Below, in pieces: positions 9,335-17,111 of a DNA stretch of 64,000 nt. Below the pieces are notes generated by a model. The model did no database searches and was not told the origin of the DNA. It worked only from the letters and a program-made list of their open reading frames with translations. The stretch spans positions 5,628,501 through 5,692,500 of the forward strand of contig NZ_LT222319.1 of assembly GCF_900074915.1 (NCBI RefSeq). Reading direction: 5' to 3'. The first letter of the stretch is position 1; every line of letters begins with the position of its first letter. A program made the position numbers and the translations under genes. This stretch comes from Pseudomonas cerasi. Lineage in GTDB: Bacteria > Pseudomonadota > Gammaproteobacteria > Pseudomonadales > Pseudomonadaceae.

Positions 9335-9925
9335 GTGAGGCTGCGCGCAGTTGATGCACTGTACGCAGACCTGTGGGAGCGAGCTTGCTCGCGAAGAGGC
9401 CGGTGCAATCCGCAAAAACTCATCGCTTGAACAATCGCCTTCGCGAGCAAGCGAAGCGTCGCCCGGCTCGCTCCCACAAAAACGCGCTTGACCCTGCATA
9501 CTTGTATCAAGCGAAGAACAGGCCGTGCGCTTTGTCGAGCAGTTCGTGTTGCGCCAGTGAGGCTGCACGCATTGGATGCACTGTACGCAGACCTGTGGGA
9601 GCGAGCTTGCTCGCGAAGAGGCCAGTGCAATCTGCGAAAACTCATCGTCTGAACCATCACCTTCGCGAGCACGCGAAGCGTCGCCCGGCTCGCTCCCACA
9701 AGAGCGCGCTCGCCCCTGCATACTTGTATCAAGCGAAGAAAAGGCCGTGCGCTTTGTCGGGCAGTTTGTGTTGCACCGGTGAGGCTGCACGCATTGGATG
9801 CACTGTACGCAGACCTGTGGGAGCGAGCTTGCTCGCGAAGAGGCCGGTGCAATCTATGAAAATTCATCGCTTGAACCATCGCCTTCGCGAGCAAGCGAAG
9901 CGTCGCCCGGCTCGCTCCCACGCCC
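9290..9925. repeat. Three-copy 222-bp tandem array with paired REP elements
   Basis: The landmark gatgcactgtacgcagacc recurs at 9353, 9575 and 9797, a constant period of 222 bp. Each unit has two inverted REP sequences, gtgggagcgagcttgctcgc and its inverted partner cgcccggctcgctcccac, about 70 bp apart (REPIN-like doublets). Between units there is a copy of the 3' end of the upstream thioesterase gene, still recognisable as codons for EQAVRFV(G/E)QFVL(H/R)R/Q. Frames running through the array are not genes. Fills the space up to cysQ. Confidence 0.92.
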
Positions 9926-9951
9926 GCCGGGCAGAGGCCTTGAAGCCGGAC

Positions 9952-10794
9952 TCAGGACTGCGCCAGCACCAGCAGTTTGTCGCGCCATTCGGCGTTGGCG
10001 GGCAGGGCCAGGAAGAATGGGTTGAGCAGCGATTCACGCGCCGGGTAGCTGAATGGCTGGCCGTCCAGTTGCAACACTTCGCCTCCCGCACCTTCAAGCA
10101 CGCCCTGCGCCGCAGCGGTGTCCCATTGCGAGGTCGGAGCCAGGCGTGGGTAGCAGTCGGCGGCGCCTTCGGCCAGCAGGCAGAATTTCAATGAGCTGCC
10201 GATGTTGGTCAGTTGCAAATGGCCCAGCCCGTTCGACAGGCCGGCGAGCAAATGCTCCTGCTCCGGGCTGGAGTGGCGGCGGCTGGCGACCACGGTAAAG
10301 GTCTGCCCTTCGCCAGGCTGTGTGCGCACTGCGATCGGCTGGATGTGACCGACGCCATCGCTGCGCCAGGCACCCAGCCCGGCACCGCCGAAGTAGCAGC
10401 GGTTATTGGTGGGCATCGAGACCACGCCGAATACCACGCGGCCATGCTCGATCAGCGCGACATTGACGGTGAACTCTTCACTGCCGGAGATGAACTCCTT
10501 GGTGCCGTCCAGCGGATCGACCAGCCACCAGCGCTCCCAGCTTGCCCGCTCGCTGAGGGGGATGTCAGCGTCCTCTTCGGAGAGCACATGAATGTCCGGA
10601 TCAAGCGCCTGCAGACCCTCGACCAACACCTGATGGGCGGCCAGGTCAGCGGCGGTCACCGGCGAATCGTCGGTCTTGGTGGTCACGGTGACGTTGGCGC
10701 GCCAGAACGGCAGGATCACTTCGCCCGCCAGTCGCGTCAGTTCGATCACCGGCGCGAGCAGCGGATGTGGCAGGTTGTGCAACGAATCGGTCAT
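9952..10794 (-). CDS. cysQ: 3'(2'),5'-bisphosphate nucleotidase
   Basis: 280 residues. The inositol-monophosphatase superfamily motifs are present: SEEDADIPLSERASW (metal-binding Glu) and WLVDPLDGTKEFI (metal-binding Asp residues), with the second motif SQWDTAAAQGVLEGAGG near the C terminus. CysQ removes the 3' phosphate from PAP formed during sulfate assimilation. It overlaps nudE by 4 bp and is transcribed after it; the pair is conserved in pseudomonads. The C terminus ends only a few bases from the REP array. Confidence 0.93.
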   Translation of the reverse strand: MTDSLHNLPHPLLAPVIELTRLAGEVILPFWRANVTVTTKTDDSPVTAADLAAHQVLVEGLQALDPDIHVLSEEDADIPLSERASWERWWLVDPLDGTKEFISGSEEFTVNVALIEHGRVVFGVVSMPTNNRCYFGGAGLGAWRSDGVGHIQPIAVRTQPGEGQTFTVVASRRHSSPEQEHLLAGLSNGLGHLQLTNIGSSLKFCLLAEGAADCYPRLAPTSQWDTAAAQGVLEGAGGEVLQLDGQPFSYPARESLLNPFFLALPANAEWRDKLLVLAQS

Positions 10795-11357
10795 GGCTGA
10801 AATAATCCACGCTGGGTCAGCAGGTCACGTGTGAGGTACAGCGCGGCCAGCGCCCGGCCTTCGCTGAACTGGGCATTCTGGGCAAGGCTCGACAGCTCGC
10901 GCAGGTTGATCCGGTCAACCCGGATCGGCTCGGGCTCGTCACCTTCCAGGCGCTCTTCGTACAGGTCGGTGGCCAGCACCACCTGAATTTTCTGACTCAT
11001 GTAGCCGGGGGACAGCGACAGCTCGGTCAACAGTTCCAGCTCACGCGCACCGAAACCGGCCTCCTCCTTGAGTTCACGGTTGGCAGCCGCCAGCACGTCT
11101 TCGCCCGGCTCGATCAGGCCCTTGGGCAGGGACAGCTCGTAGGCATCGGTGCCGCCGCAATATTCTTCGATCAGCACAGCGTGATCGGCATCGAGCATGG
11201 CCACGATCATCACCGCCCCGGGGCCCGTGCCTTTGCTGGCCAGACGCTCATAGGTCCGCTCGACGCCATTGGCAAAGCGCAATTGCAGCTCTTCAACGCG
11301 GAACAGACGACTACTGGCGACGATTGCGCGGGCAAGTACGGTAGGTTTCTGACGCAT
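10791..11357 (-). CDS. nudE: ADP compounds hydrolase NudE
   Basis: 188 residues. The Nudix box GLIEPGEDVLAAANRELKEE followed by AGFGA fits GX5EX7REUXEEXGU. The preceding FANGVERTYERLASKGTGPG and AVLIEEYCGGTDAYELSLPKG match NudE, which hydrolyses ADP-ribose, Ap3A and NADH. It is the first gene of a two-gene minus-strand operon with cysQ and is divergent from the HAD nucleotidase gene across an intergenic gap of about 100 bp that must carry both promoters. Confidence 0.93.
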   Translation of the reverse strand: MRQKPTVLARAIVASSRLFRVEELQLRFANGVERTYERLASKGTGPGAVMIVAMLDADHAVLIEEYCGGTDAYELSLPKGLIEPGEDVLAAANRELKEEAGFGARELELLTELSLSPGYMSQKIQVVLATDLYEERLEGDEPEPIRVDRINLRELSSLAQNAQFSEGRALAALYLTRDLLTQRGLFQP

Positions 11358-11454
11358 GACAGGCTCCTTTACATGAACGAGGTACTATACCGAGCTTTTC
11401 CCGATGTCTGTGTCGGATATGCTTACCCGCTATCACCCCCCTGACGAGGCCAGA

Positions 11455-12132
11455 ATGCTTTCCATGCCCTGGAGCGAAATCGATACCGTCCTGCTGGATA
11501 TGGACGGCACGTTGCTCGACCTGCATTACGACGAACACTTCTGGATGCAGCACCTGCCGCAGCGCTACGCCGAACTGCACGGCGTCAGTTTCGCCATGGC
11601 CTGGCTGGAATTGAAACCGCTGTTCGAAAACAACGCGGGCACGCTCAACTGGTACTGCCTGGATTTCTGGAGCGCCGAGCTTAACCTGTCGGTCCGCGAC
11701 CTGAAACGCGAAATCGCCCACATGATTGCGCTGCGCCCAGACGCCGAGACCTTTCTCGTGGCCCTGCAAAAGGCCGGCAAGCGAGTGATCATGATCACCA
11801 ATGCGCACCGTGATTCGTTGTCGCTGAAGATGGAGCGAATCGAGCTGGCGCCTTATTTCGAACGCCTGATCAGCTCTCACGATTACGGCTTTCCCAAGGA
11901 AAGCCAGCATTTCTGGGACGCTCTGAAGGCCGAAACAGCCTTCGACCCGGCACGCAGTCTGTTTATCGACGACACCCTGCCGATCCTGCGCAGCGCTCGA
12001 CACTTCGGTGTAGCCCATTTGCTGGCCGTCAGCCAACCCAACAGCCAAAAAGGCCCGAAAGACACCGAAGAGTTCGCCGCAGTGGACGACTATCGGGAGT
12101 TGATCAAGGGCGTGCTCGATCATTCAGCCTGA
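11455..12132 (+). CDS. yrfG: HAD-superfamily GMP/IMP-type nucleotidase (YrfG family)
   Basis: 225 residues from the ATG at 11455, preceded by gacgaggcca; a longer in-frame start at 11404 lacks homology-like sequence. The first HAD motif is LLDMDGTLLDLHYDEHFW, motif II is VIMITNAH, and motifs III/IV are FPKESQHFW and LFIDDTLPIL. These match YrfG-type 5'-nucleotidases. It is divergent from nudE, the arrangement also seen around yrfG/nudE in Gammaproteobacteria. Confidence 0.88.
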   Translation: MLSMPWSEIDTVLLDMDGTLLDLHYDEHFWMQHLPQRYAELHGVSFAMAWLELKPLFENNAGTLNWYCLDFWSAELNLSVRDLKREIAHMIALRPDAETFLVALQKAGKRVIMITNAHRDSLSLKMERIELAPYFERLISSHDYGFPKESQHFWDALKAETAFDPARSLFIDDTLPILRSARHFGVAHLLAVSQPNSQKGPKDTEEFAAVDDYRELIKGVLDHSA

Positions 12133-12173
12133 GCGCGTAGAATCGGCTGTCTGGACGGCTCATCGGAGTGAAC

Positions 12174-13055
12174 ATGGACATCAAGCAACTTAAATTTCTG
12201 ATCGCCCTCGACGAGACGAGGCACTTCGGCCAGGCGGCTGCGCGCTGCAACATCACCCAGCCGACGCTGTCGATGCGCCTGCGCAATCTGGAAGAAGAGC
12301 TTGGCTTGCCACTGGTCAATCGCGGCCAACGCTTCGAAGGTTTTACCGCACCAGGCGAACGCGTATTGGCCTGGGCACGCACGGTACTGGCTGCCTACGA
12401 CGGTCTGCAGGCTGAAGCGGCAGCCTGCCGCGGTCATCTGGTCGGGACGTTGCGCCTGGGCGTGGTGCCGCTGTCGAGCTTCGATCCGCTGCCATTGCTG
12501 CACCGGCTGCACCAGCTGCACCCCAATCTGCGCTTCGAGCTGTCGTCACTCAGCTCCGAGCAAGTGCTGGAGCAACTGGCAAGCAATCGTATCGATCTGG
12601 GCGTCTCGTACCTGGAACGTCTGGACAATGAGCGTTTCGATTCGCTGACCCTGGACGACACGCGCATGGGCCTGCTGTACGACCGTCGGCACTTCACGTT
12701 TGGCGACGATCCCTTGAGCTGGGCCGATCTGGTCGAGCTGCCACTGGGCATGCTGACCAGCGGCATGCATTTTCGGCAGTCGATCGATCACAACTTCCAT
12801 AGCCGCGGCCTGCAACCCAATCCGCTGATACAAACCGATGCCGTTCATCAGTTGCTGCAAGCCGTACATGGCGGTTTTTGCTGCGCGATCATGCCGCTGG
12901 ATGGCGGTCTGGAAACGCTCACCGAACATTTGCGCCTGCATCCGATTGCCGACTCCCGGACTTTGGCCCGGCTGGGGCTGATCATGCGCCGCAGTGCGCC
13001 ACGTTCGGCACTGGCTGAAGCCTGCTTTGCACTGGTAGCAGAAATACTGCGCTAG
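12174..13055 (+). CDS. LysR-family transcriptional regulator
   Basis: 293 residues from the ATG at 12174 (GGAG at 12165-12168); an in-frame GTG six bases earlier is a less likely start. The N-terminal winged HTH is MDIKQLKFLIALDETRHFG followed by QAAARCNITQPTLSMRLRNLEEELGLPL, typical of LysR regulators. The ligand-binding domain begins at ~90 (GTLRLGVVPLSSFDPLP). The gene precedes fdhD and the molybdopterin oxidoreductase gene on the same strand with a ~100-bp gap, so it may regulate them; that link is inferred from position. Confidence 0.88.
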   Translation: MDIKQLKFLIALDETRHFGQAAARCNITQPTLSMRLRNLEEELGLPLVNRGQRFEGFTAPGERVLAWARTVLAAYDGLQAEAAACRGHLVGTLRLGVVPLSSFDPLPLLHRLHQLHPNLRFELSSLSSEQVLEQLASNRIDLGVSYLERLDNERFDSLTLDDTRMGLLYDRRHFTFGDDPLSWADLVELPLGMLTSGMHFRQSIDHNFHSRGLQPNPLIQTDAVHQLLQAVHGGFCCAIMPLDGGLETLTEHLRLHPIADSRTLARLGLIMRRSAPRSALAEACFALVAEILR

Positions 13056-13158
13056 AGCGTTGATCGACGTCATCTATCGGGACATCAGCACTAGCGATTA
13101 GACGATTTCCAAGAACGGGCCTAGTCTTGCAGATGTCATTCTGCCGGTATTTCAGCCC

Positions 13159-13995
13159 ATGCCCGTTACGCGCAAGGTCAGCTCGGCGTCTTTTGCTACG
13201 CCAGCCCCCGAAGCAAGCCAGTCTTACAGCTACTCGAATCTCGAGGGCACGGACTCTGCACGTAACGAACTTGCTGAAGAAGTGGCGCTGGCGATTGCCT
13301 ACAACGGCATCAGCCAGGCGGTCATGCTGGTCAGCCCTACTGATCTGGAAGACTTTATCGTCGGCTTCAGCCTGGGCAGCGGCATCATTGCCTCGCATGA
13401 CGAAATCTACGACTTCAAAATCAGTGGTTGCGGCTCGGCGATGCAGGCCGAGGTCGAGATCGCCAGCCGCGCGTTCTGGGAACTCAAGCAGCAGCGTCGG
13501 CAACTGGCTGGCACCAGCGGTTGCGGACTGTGTGGCGTTGAAGCCGTCGAGCAGGCACTGCCTGACCTGAAGGCGCTGCCCGGCGCGCCCCTGCCCCCGA
13601 TCGAATGGCTGGAAGGCCTGCGTCAGCGCATCGGTGAGTTCCAGCCGCTCGGCCGCCATTGCGGCGCCGTACATGCGGCGGTGTTCATGGACGGTAACGG
13701 CCAGCTGTTGCTGGGACGTGAAGACATCGGCCGCCACAACGCGCTGGACAAGCTGATCGGCGCATTGATCCGTCAGGACATCCCCTTGGCAGGCGGCGTC
13801 GCCATCGTGACCAGCCGCTGCAGCCTGGAACTGATTCAGAAAGTATTGCGCGCCGGCATCCAGACCCTGGTCAGCCTGTCTTCGCCCACCGGCCTGGCCC
13901 TGCAATGGGCCCGCCGTCACAACCTCAATCTAATTCACCTGCCGCAGAAAAGTGCGCCGCGGGTCTATAGCCCTGCGATGGAGATTCAAGCGTGA
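13159..13995 (+). CDS. fdhD: Formate dehydrogenase accessory sulfurtransferase
   Basis: 278 residues. FdhD transfers sulfur from IscS to the bis-MGD cofactor of formate dehydrogenases. Diagnostic are the Cys pair in SGCGLCGVEAVEQ, the segment GRHCGAVHAAVFMDGNGQ and REDIGRHNALDKLIG. The gene overlaps the start of the oxidoreductase gene by 4 bp, indicating that it matures the cofactor of that enzyme. Confidence 0.94.
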   Translation: MPVTRKVSSASFATPAPEASQSYSYSNLEGTDSARNELAEEVALAIAYNGISQAVMLVSPTDLEDFIVGFSLGSGIIASHDEIYDFKISGCGSAMQAEVEIASRAFWELKQQRRQLAGTSGCGLCGVEAVEQALPDLKALPGAPLPPIEWLEGLRQRIGEFQPLGRHCGAVHAAVFMDGNGQLLLGREDIGRHNALDKLIGALIRQDIPLAGGVAIVTSRCSLELIQKVLRAGIQTLVSLSSPTGLALQWARRHNLNLIHLPQKSAPRVYSPAMEIQA

Positions 13996-16328
13996 GCACT
14001 CATCATCAAGCCGACAAGACACCAACCCCCCGCTACAAGCCGTACAAAGGTGCGGCAGGCGGCTGGGGCGCACTGATCAGCGTGACGCAACACTGGCTGG
14101 GCAGTGACAACGCGCTGAAGAACCTGCGCATGATGCTCAAGACCAACCAGAACGGCGGTTTCGACTGCCCGGGCTGTGCGTGGGGTGATTCGCCGGAAAG
14201 CGGCATGGTCAAGTTCTGCGAGAACGGCGCCAAGGCGGTGAACTGGGAAGCGACCAAGCGTCGTGTCGACCCGGCCTTCTTCGCCCGCTACAGCGTCAGC
14301 TCGTTGATGGAGCAGAGCGATTACTGGCTCGAGTATCAGGGCCGCCTGACCGAGCCGATGAGCTATGACGCGGAAACCGACCGTTACAAGCCGATCAGCT
14401 GGGACAACGCGTTTGCGCTGATCGCCAAGCACCTGAAGAACCTGCCCAGCCCGAACATGGCCGAGTTCTACACCTCCGGCCGCGCCAGCAACGAAGCAGC
14501 GTACCTGTATCAGCTGTTCGTGCGCGCTTATGGCACCAACAACTTCCCTGACTGCTCGAACATGTGCCACGAGGCCAGTGGCGTAGCGCTGTCGCAAAGC
14601 GTCGGCGTCGGCAAGGGCACCGTGACGTTCGAGGATTTCGAACACGCCGATGCCATCTTCGTCCTCGGCCAGAACCCCGGCACCAACCACCCGCGCATGC
14701 TCGAGCCATTGCGTGAAGCGGTACAGCGCGGCGCACAGGTGGTGTGCGTGAACCCGCTCAAAGAGCGTGGCCTGGAGCGTTTCCAGCATCCGCAACACCC
14801 GGTCGAAATGCTCACCAACGGCGACCGCCCGACCAACACCGCCTACTTCCGCCCTGCCCTGGGTGGCGACATGGCGCTGTTGCGCGGCATGGCCAAGTTC
14901 CTGCTGCAATGGGAGCGCGAGGCGCAGGCCAACAACGCACCTTCGGTGTTCGACCACGCGTTCCTCAACGAACACACCGAAGGCGTGCTCGAATACCTGG
15001 CCGCCATCGATGACACGTCCTGGGACGCCATCGTCGAGCAATCCGGTCTGCCGCTGAGCGACATCGAACAGTCGGCACGCATGTACGCCAAGGGCAAGAA
15101 CGTAATCATGTGCTGGGCGATGGGGATTACCCAGCACCGTCACTCGGTGCCGACCATCCAGGAAATCGCCAACCTGATGCTGCTGCGCGGCAACATCGGC
15201 CGTCCGGGTGCCGGCCTGTGCCCGGTGCGCGGTCACAGTAACGTGCAGGGTGACCGCACCATGGGCATCAACGAGCGCCCACCGGTGTTCCTGCTCGATG
15301 CCCTGGAAAAACGCTTCCAGTTCAAAGTACCCCGCGAAAATGGTCACAACGTCGTCGAAGCCATTCACGCCATGGCCGAAGGTCGCGCCAAGGTGTTCAT
15401 CGCGCTGGGCGGCAACTTCGCTCAGGCCACCCCGGACAGCCATCGCACTGCCGAAGCCCTCAGCAATTGCGACCTGACCGTACAGATCAGCACCAAGCTG
15501 AACCGCAGCCACCTGTTCCACGGCAAGGACGCGTTGATCCTGCCGTGCTTCGGCCGTACCGACATCGACATCCAGGCCAACGGCCCACAAGCCGTCACCG
15601 TGGAAGATTCGTTCAGCATGGTTCACGCTTCCAACGGCCAGTTGAAGCCGTCCTCGAAGCAAATGCGTTCCGAGCCTGCGATCATCGCCGGTATCGCCAA
15701 CGCTACGCTGGGCAAGGCGCCTGTGGACTGGTTGTGGCTGGTCGAGGACTACAACCGTATTCGCGACCTGATCGCCGACACCATCCCCGGCTTCAAGGAT
15801 TTCAACGAGCGCGTCAAGCACCCGGGCGGCTTCTACCTGGGTAACGCTGCTGGCGCACGTCGCTGGAACACTGCGTCGACCCGCGCCAACTTCAAGTCCA
15901 ATGCGCTGCCGCTGACTCTGATCAATGAACACGTCAGTTCAACCGGGCAGATCCCGGACCTGATCATGCAGTCGATGCGCTCGCACGATCAGTACAACAC
16001 CACCATCTATGGCCTGGACGACCGCTATCGCGGCGTCAAAGGTCAGCGTGACGTGCTGTTCGTCAACGAAGCCGACATCATCCGTCTGGGCTTCCAGCCG
16101 GGGCAGAAGGCGGACCTGATTTCGATCTGGAGCGATAACCGCGAGCGCCGCGTCAAAGGCTTCACGTTGCTGCCATTCGATATTCCGGCCGGTCAGGCTG
16201 CCGCCTACTACCCAGAGGTCAACCCGCTGGTGCCGCTGGAAAGCGTGGGCGATGGCAGCAGCACGCCGACCTCGAAGTTCGTTGCCATCCGCCTCGAGCG
16301 CTCTGCAGAGTCGGCACGCATCCTCTAA
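13992..16328 (+). CDS. FdhF/YdeP-family molybdopterin oxidoreductase
   Basis: 778 residues. The N terminus has FDCPGCAWGDSP, a reduced cysteine set compared with FdhF that fits the YdeP branch. The central parts are EFYTSGRASNEAAYLYQ, FPDCSNMCHEASG, VLGQNPGTNHPRM and IGRPGAGLCPVRGHSNVQGDRTMG, with the molybdopterin dinucleotide binding domain at the end. This branch is annotated as formate dehydrogenase-like or acid-resistance oxidoreductase; the true substrate is uncertain. No electron-transfer subunit lies nearby. fdhD overlaps its start, and a strong terminator follows 22 bp after the stop. Confidence 0.9.
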   Translation: MSTHHQADKTPTPRYKPYKGAAGGWGALISVTQHWLGSDNALKNLRMMLKTNQNGGFDCPGCAWGDSPESGMVKFCENGAKAVNWEATKRRVDPAFFARYSVSSLMEQSDYWLEYQGRLTEPMSYDAETDRYKPISWDNAFALIAKHLKNLPSPNMAEFYTSGRASNEAAYLYQLFVRAYGTNNFPDCSNMCHEASGVALSQSVGVGKGTVTFEDFEHADAIFVLGQNPGTNHPRMLEPLREAVQRGAQVVCVNPLKERGLERFQHPQHPVEMLTNGDRPTNTAYFRPALGGDMALLRGMAKFLLQWEREAQANNAPSVFDHAFLNEHTEGVLEYLAAIDDTSWDAIVEQSGLPLSDIEQSARMYAKGKNVIMCWAMGITQHRHSVPTIQEIANLMLLRGNIGRPGAGLCPVRGHSNVQGDRTMGINERPPVFLLDALEKRFQFKVPRENGHNVVEAIHAMAEGRAKVFIALGGNFAQATPDSHRTAEALSNCDLTVQISTKLNRSHLFHGKDALILPCFGRTDIDIQANGPQAVTVEDSFSMVHASNGQLKPSSKQMRSEPAIIAGIANATLGKAPVDWLWLVEDYNRIRDLIADTIPGFKDFNERVKHPGGFYLGNAAGARRWNTASTRANFKSNALPLTLINEHVSSTGQIPDLIMQSMRSHDQYNTTIYGLDDRYRGVKGQRDVLFVNEADIIRLGFQPGQKADLISIWSDNRERRVKGFTLLPFDIPAGQAAAYYPEVNPLVPLESVGDGSSTPTSKFVAIRLERSAESARIL

Positions 16329-16350
16329 CGTCCCTGAAAGACGCCCACAA

Positions 16351-16382
16351 AAAAGGCCCGTTTCTCTGGAAACGGGCCTTTC
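16351..16382 (+). terminator. Rho-independent terminator after the oxidoreductase gene
   Basis: The inverted repeat aaggcccgttt/aaacgggcctt with loop ctctgg, flanked by an A-run and short T-run, ends the fdhD operon. It lies 22 bp after the stop codon. Confidence 0.9.
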
Positions 16383-16537
16383 GCAAGTAACCTCAGACTC
16401 TCATTTCTGACTTAAGTTCCTTAGCCAAAACAATAACTTAGCAGTTTGTGTGGCAATCGTGTTACTCGTCGGAATTGCATTGCTACATTCTTCACTTGAC
16501 ACCAAGATCGCGCCGTCATCCCTATGAGATTCCATAC

Positions 16538-16978
16538 ATGAAGTATTCCTCGATACTGTTGTTGTCTCTTACCTTGATCAGCGGTGCGGCGTCTGCAGGC
16601 AACCTTGAGTCAGGCGTAGGCGGAGCATTGGGTGGGGTACTCGGTTCGGTCGTCGGTCAGCAGATCGGCGGCAGCACTGGTTCAGCAATTGGCGCGGGTG
16701 TCGGCGGCGCAGCCGGTGGCGCTGTAGGCGCAGACCGTCGCAACCGCACAGAAGCAGCCATTGGCGGCGGTCTGGGCGCTGCGGGCGGTAACGTGCTGGG
16801 TCGCAGCGTCGGCGGCAACACCGGCAGCCTGGTCGGCTCGGCGGTAGGTGGCGGCGGCGGTGCTGCACTCGGCAACTACATGGGCAACGAAAGCCGCAGC
16901 GATGATCGTCGTTATCGTAGTGGCCGTGATCATGGCCATCGCCCGAAGCACCACGGCCATCGCCGTCATCGTGACTGA
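16538..16978 (+). CDS. Exported glycine-zipper (2TM) small protein
   Basis: 146 residues from the ATG at 16538. A signal peptide MKYSSILLLSLTLISGAASA is followed by ~90 residues of Gly/Ala-rich repeats (GGALGGVLGSVVGQQIGG, GSAIGAGVGGAAGGAVG), the pattern of glycine-zipper proteins that insert in or bridge membranes. The C terminus is basic and His-rich (DHGHRPKHHGHRRHRD), possibly metal- or nucleic-acid-binding. It stands alone between two terminators. Function unknown. Confidence 0.8.
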   Translation: MKYSSILLLSLTLISGAASAGNLESGVGGALGGVLGSVVGQQIGGSTGSAIGAGVGGAAGGAVGADRRNRTEAAIGGGLGAAGGNVLGRSVGGNTGSLVGSAVGGGGGAALGNYMGNESRSDDRRYRSGRDHGHRPKHHGHRRHRD

Positions 16979-17003
16979 TACCACCGTCAGTCGCTGAAGC
17001 ACA

Positions 17004-17035
17004 AAAACCGGCCGCCCTTGAGCGGCCGGTTTTCA
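17004..17035 (+). terminator. Rho-independent terminator
   Basis: aaaaccggccgc/cttga/gcggccggtttt forms a strong stem followed by T residues, 26 bp after the glycine-zipper gene. With its A-run it could also act on minus-strand transcripts, though recQ ends before reaching it. Confidence 0.88.
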
Positions 17036-17111
17036 TTTTGCCTGTCGCAATGCAGGTTCAGGACTGGATGCAGAGCATCGCCCCTTTGGTCAGATCACTT
17101 TGTACGTGTAG

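Noticed and set aside
9226..9921. 231-codon minus-strand frame over the same array
   Set aside because: Same cause: repeated palindromic DNA yields an open frame; no start signal.
9353..9925. CRISPR array
   Set aside because: The repeated units are 222 bp with no short constant repeats and variable spacers; they are REP doublets. No cas genes are present.
9373..10194. 273-codon plus-strand frame over the REP array
   Set aside because: Its protein is a threefold repeat (MGASLLAKRPVQSAKTHR-like) produced by translating the REP units, then runs antisense to cysQ.
13986..15932. 648-codon minus-strand frame antisense to the molybdopterin oxidoreductase
   Set aside because: High GC third-position bias keeps the antisense frame open; the plus-strand frame has all family motifs.
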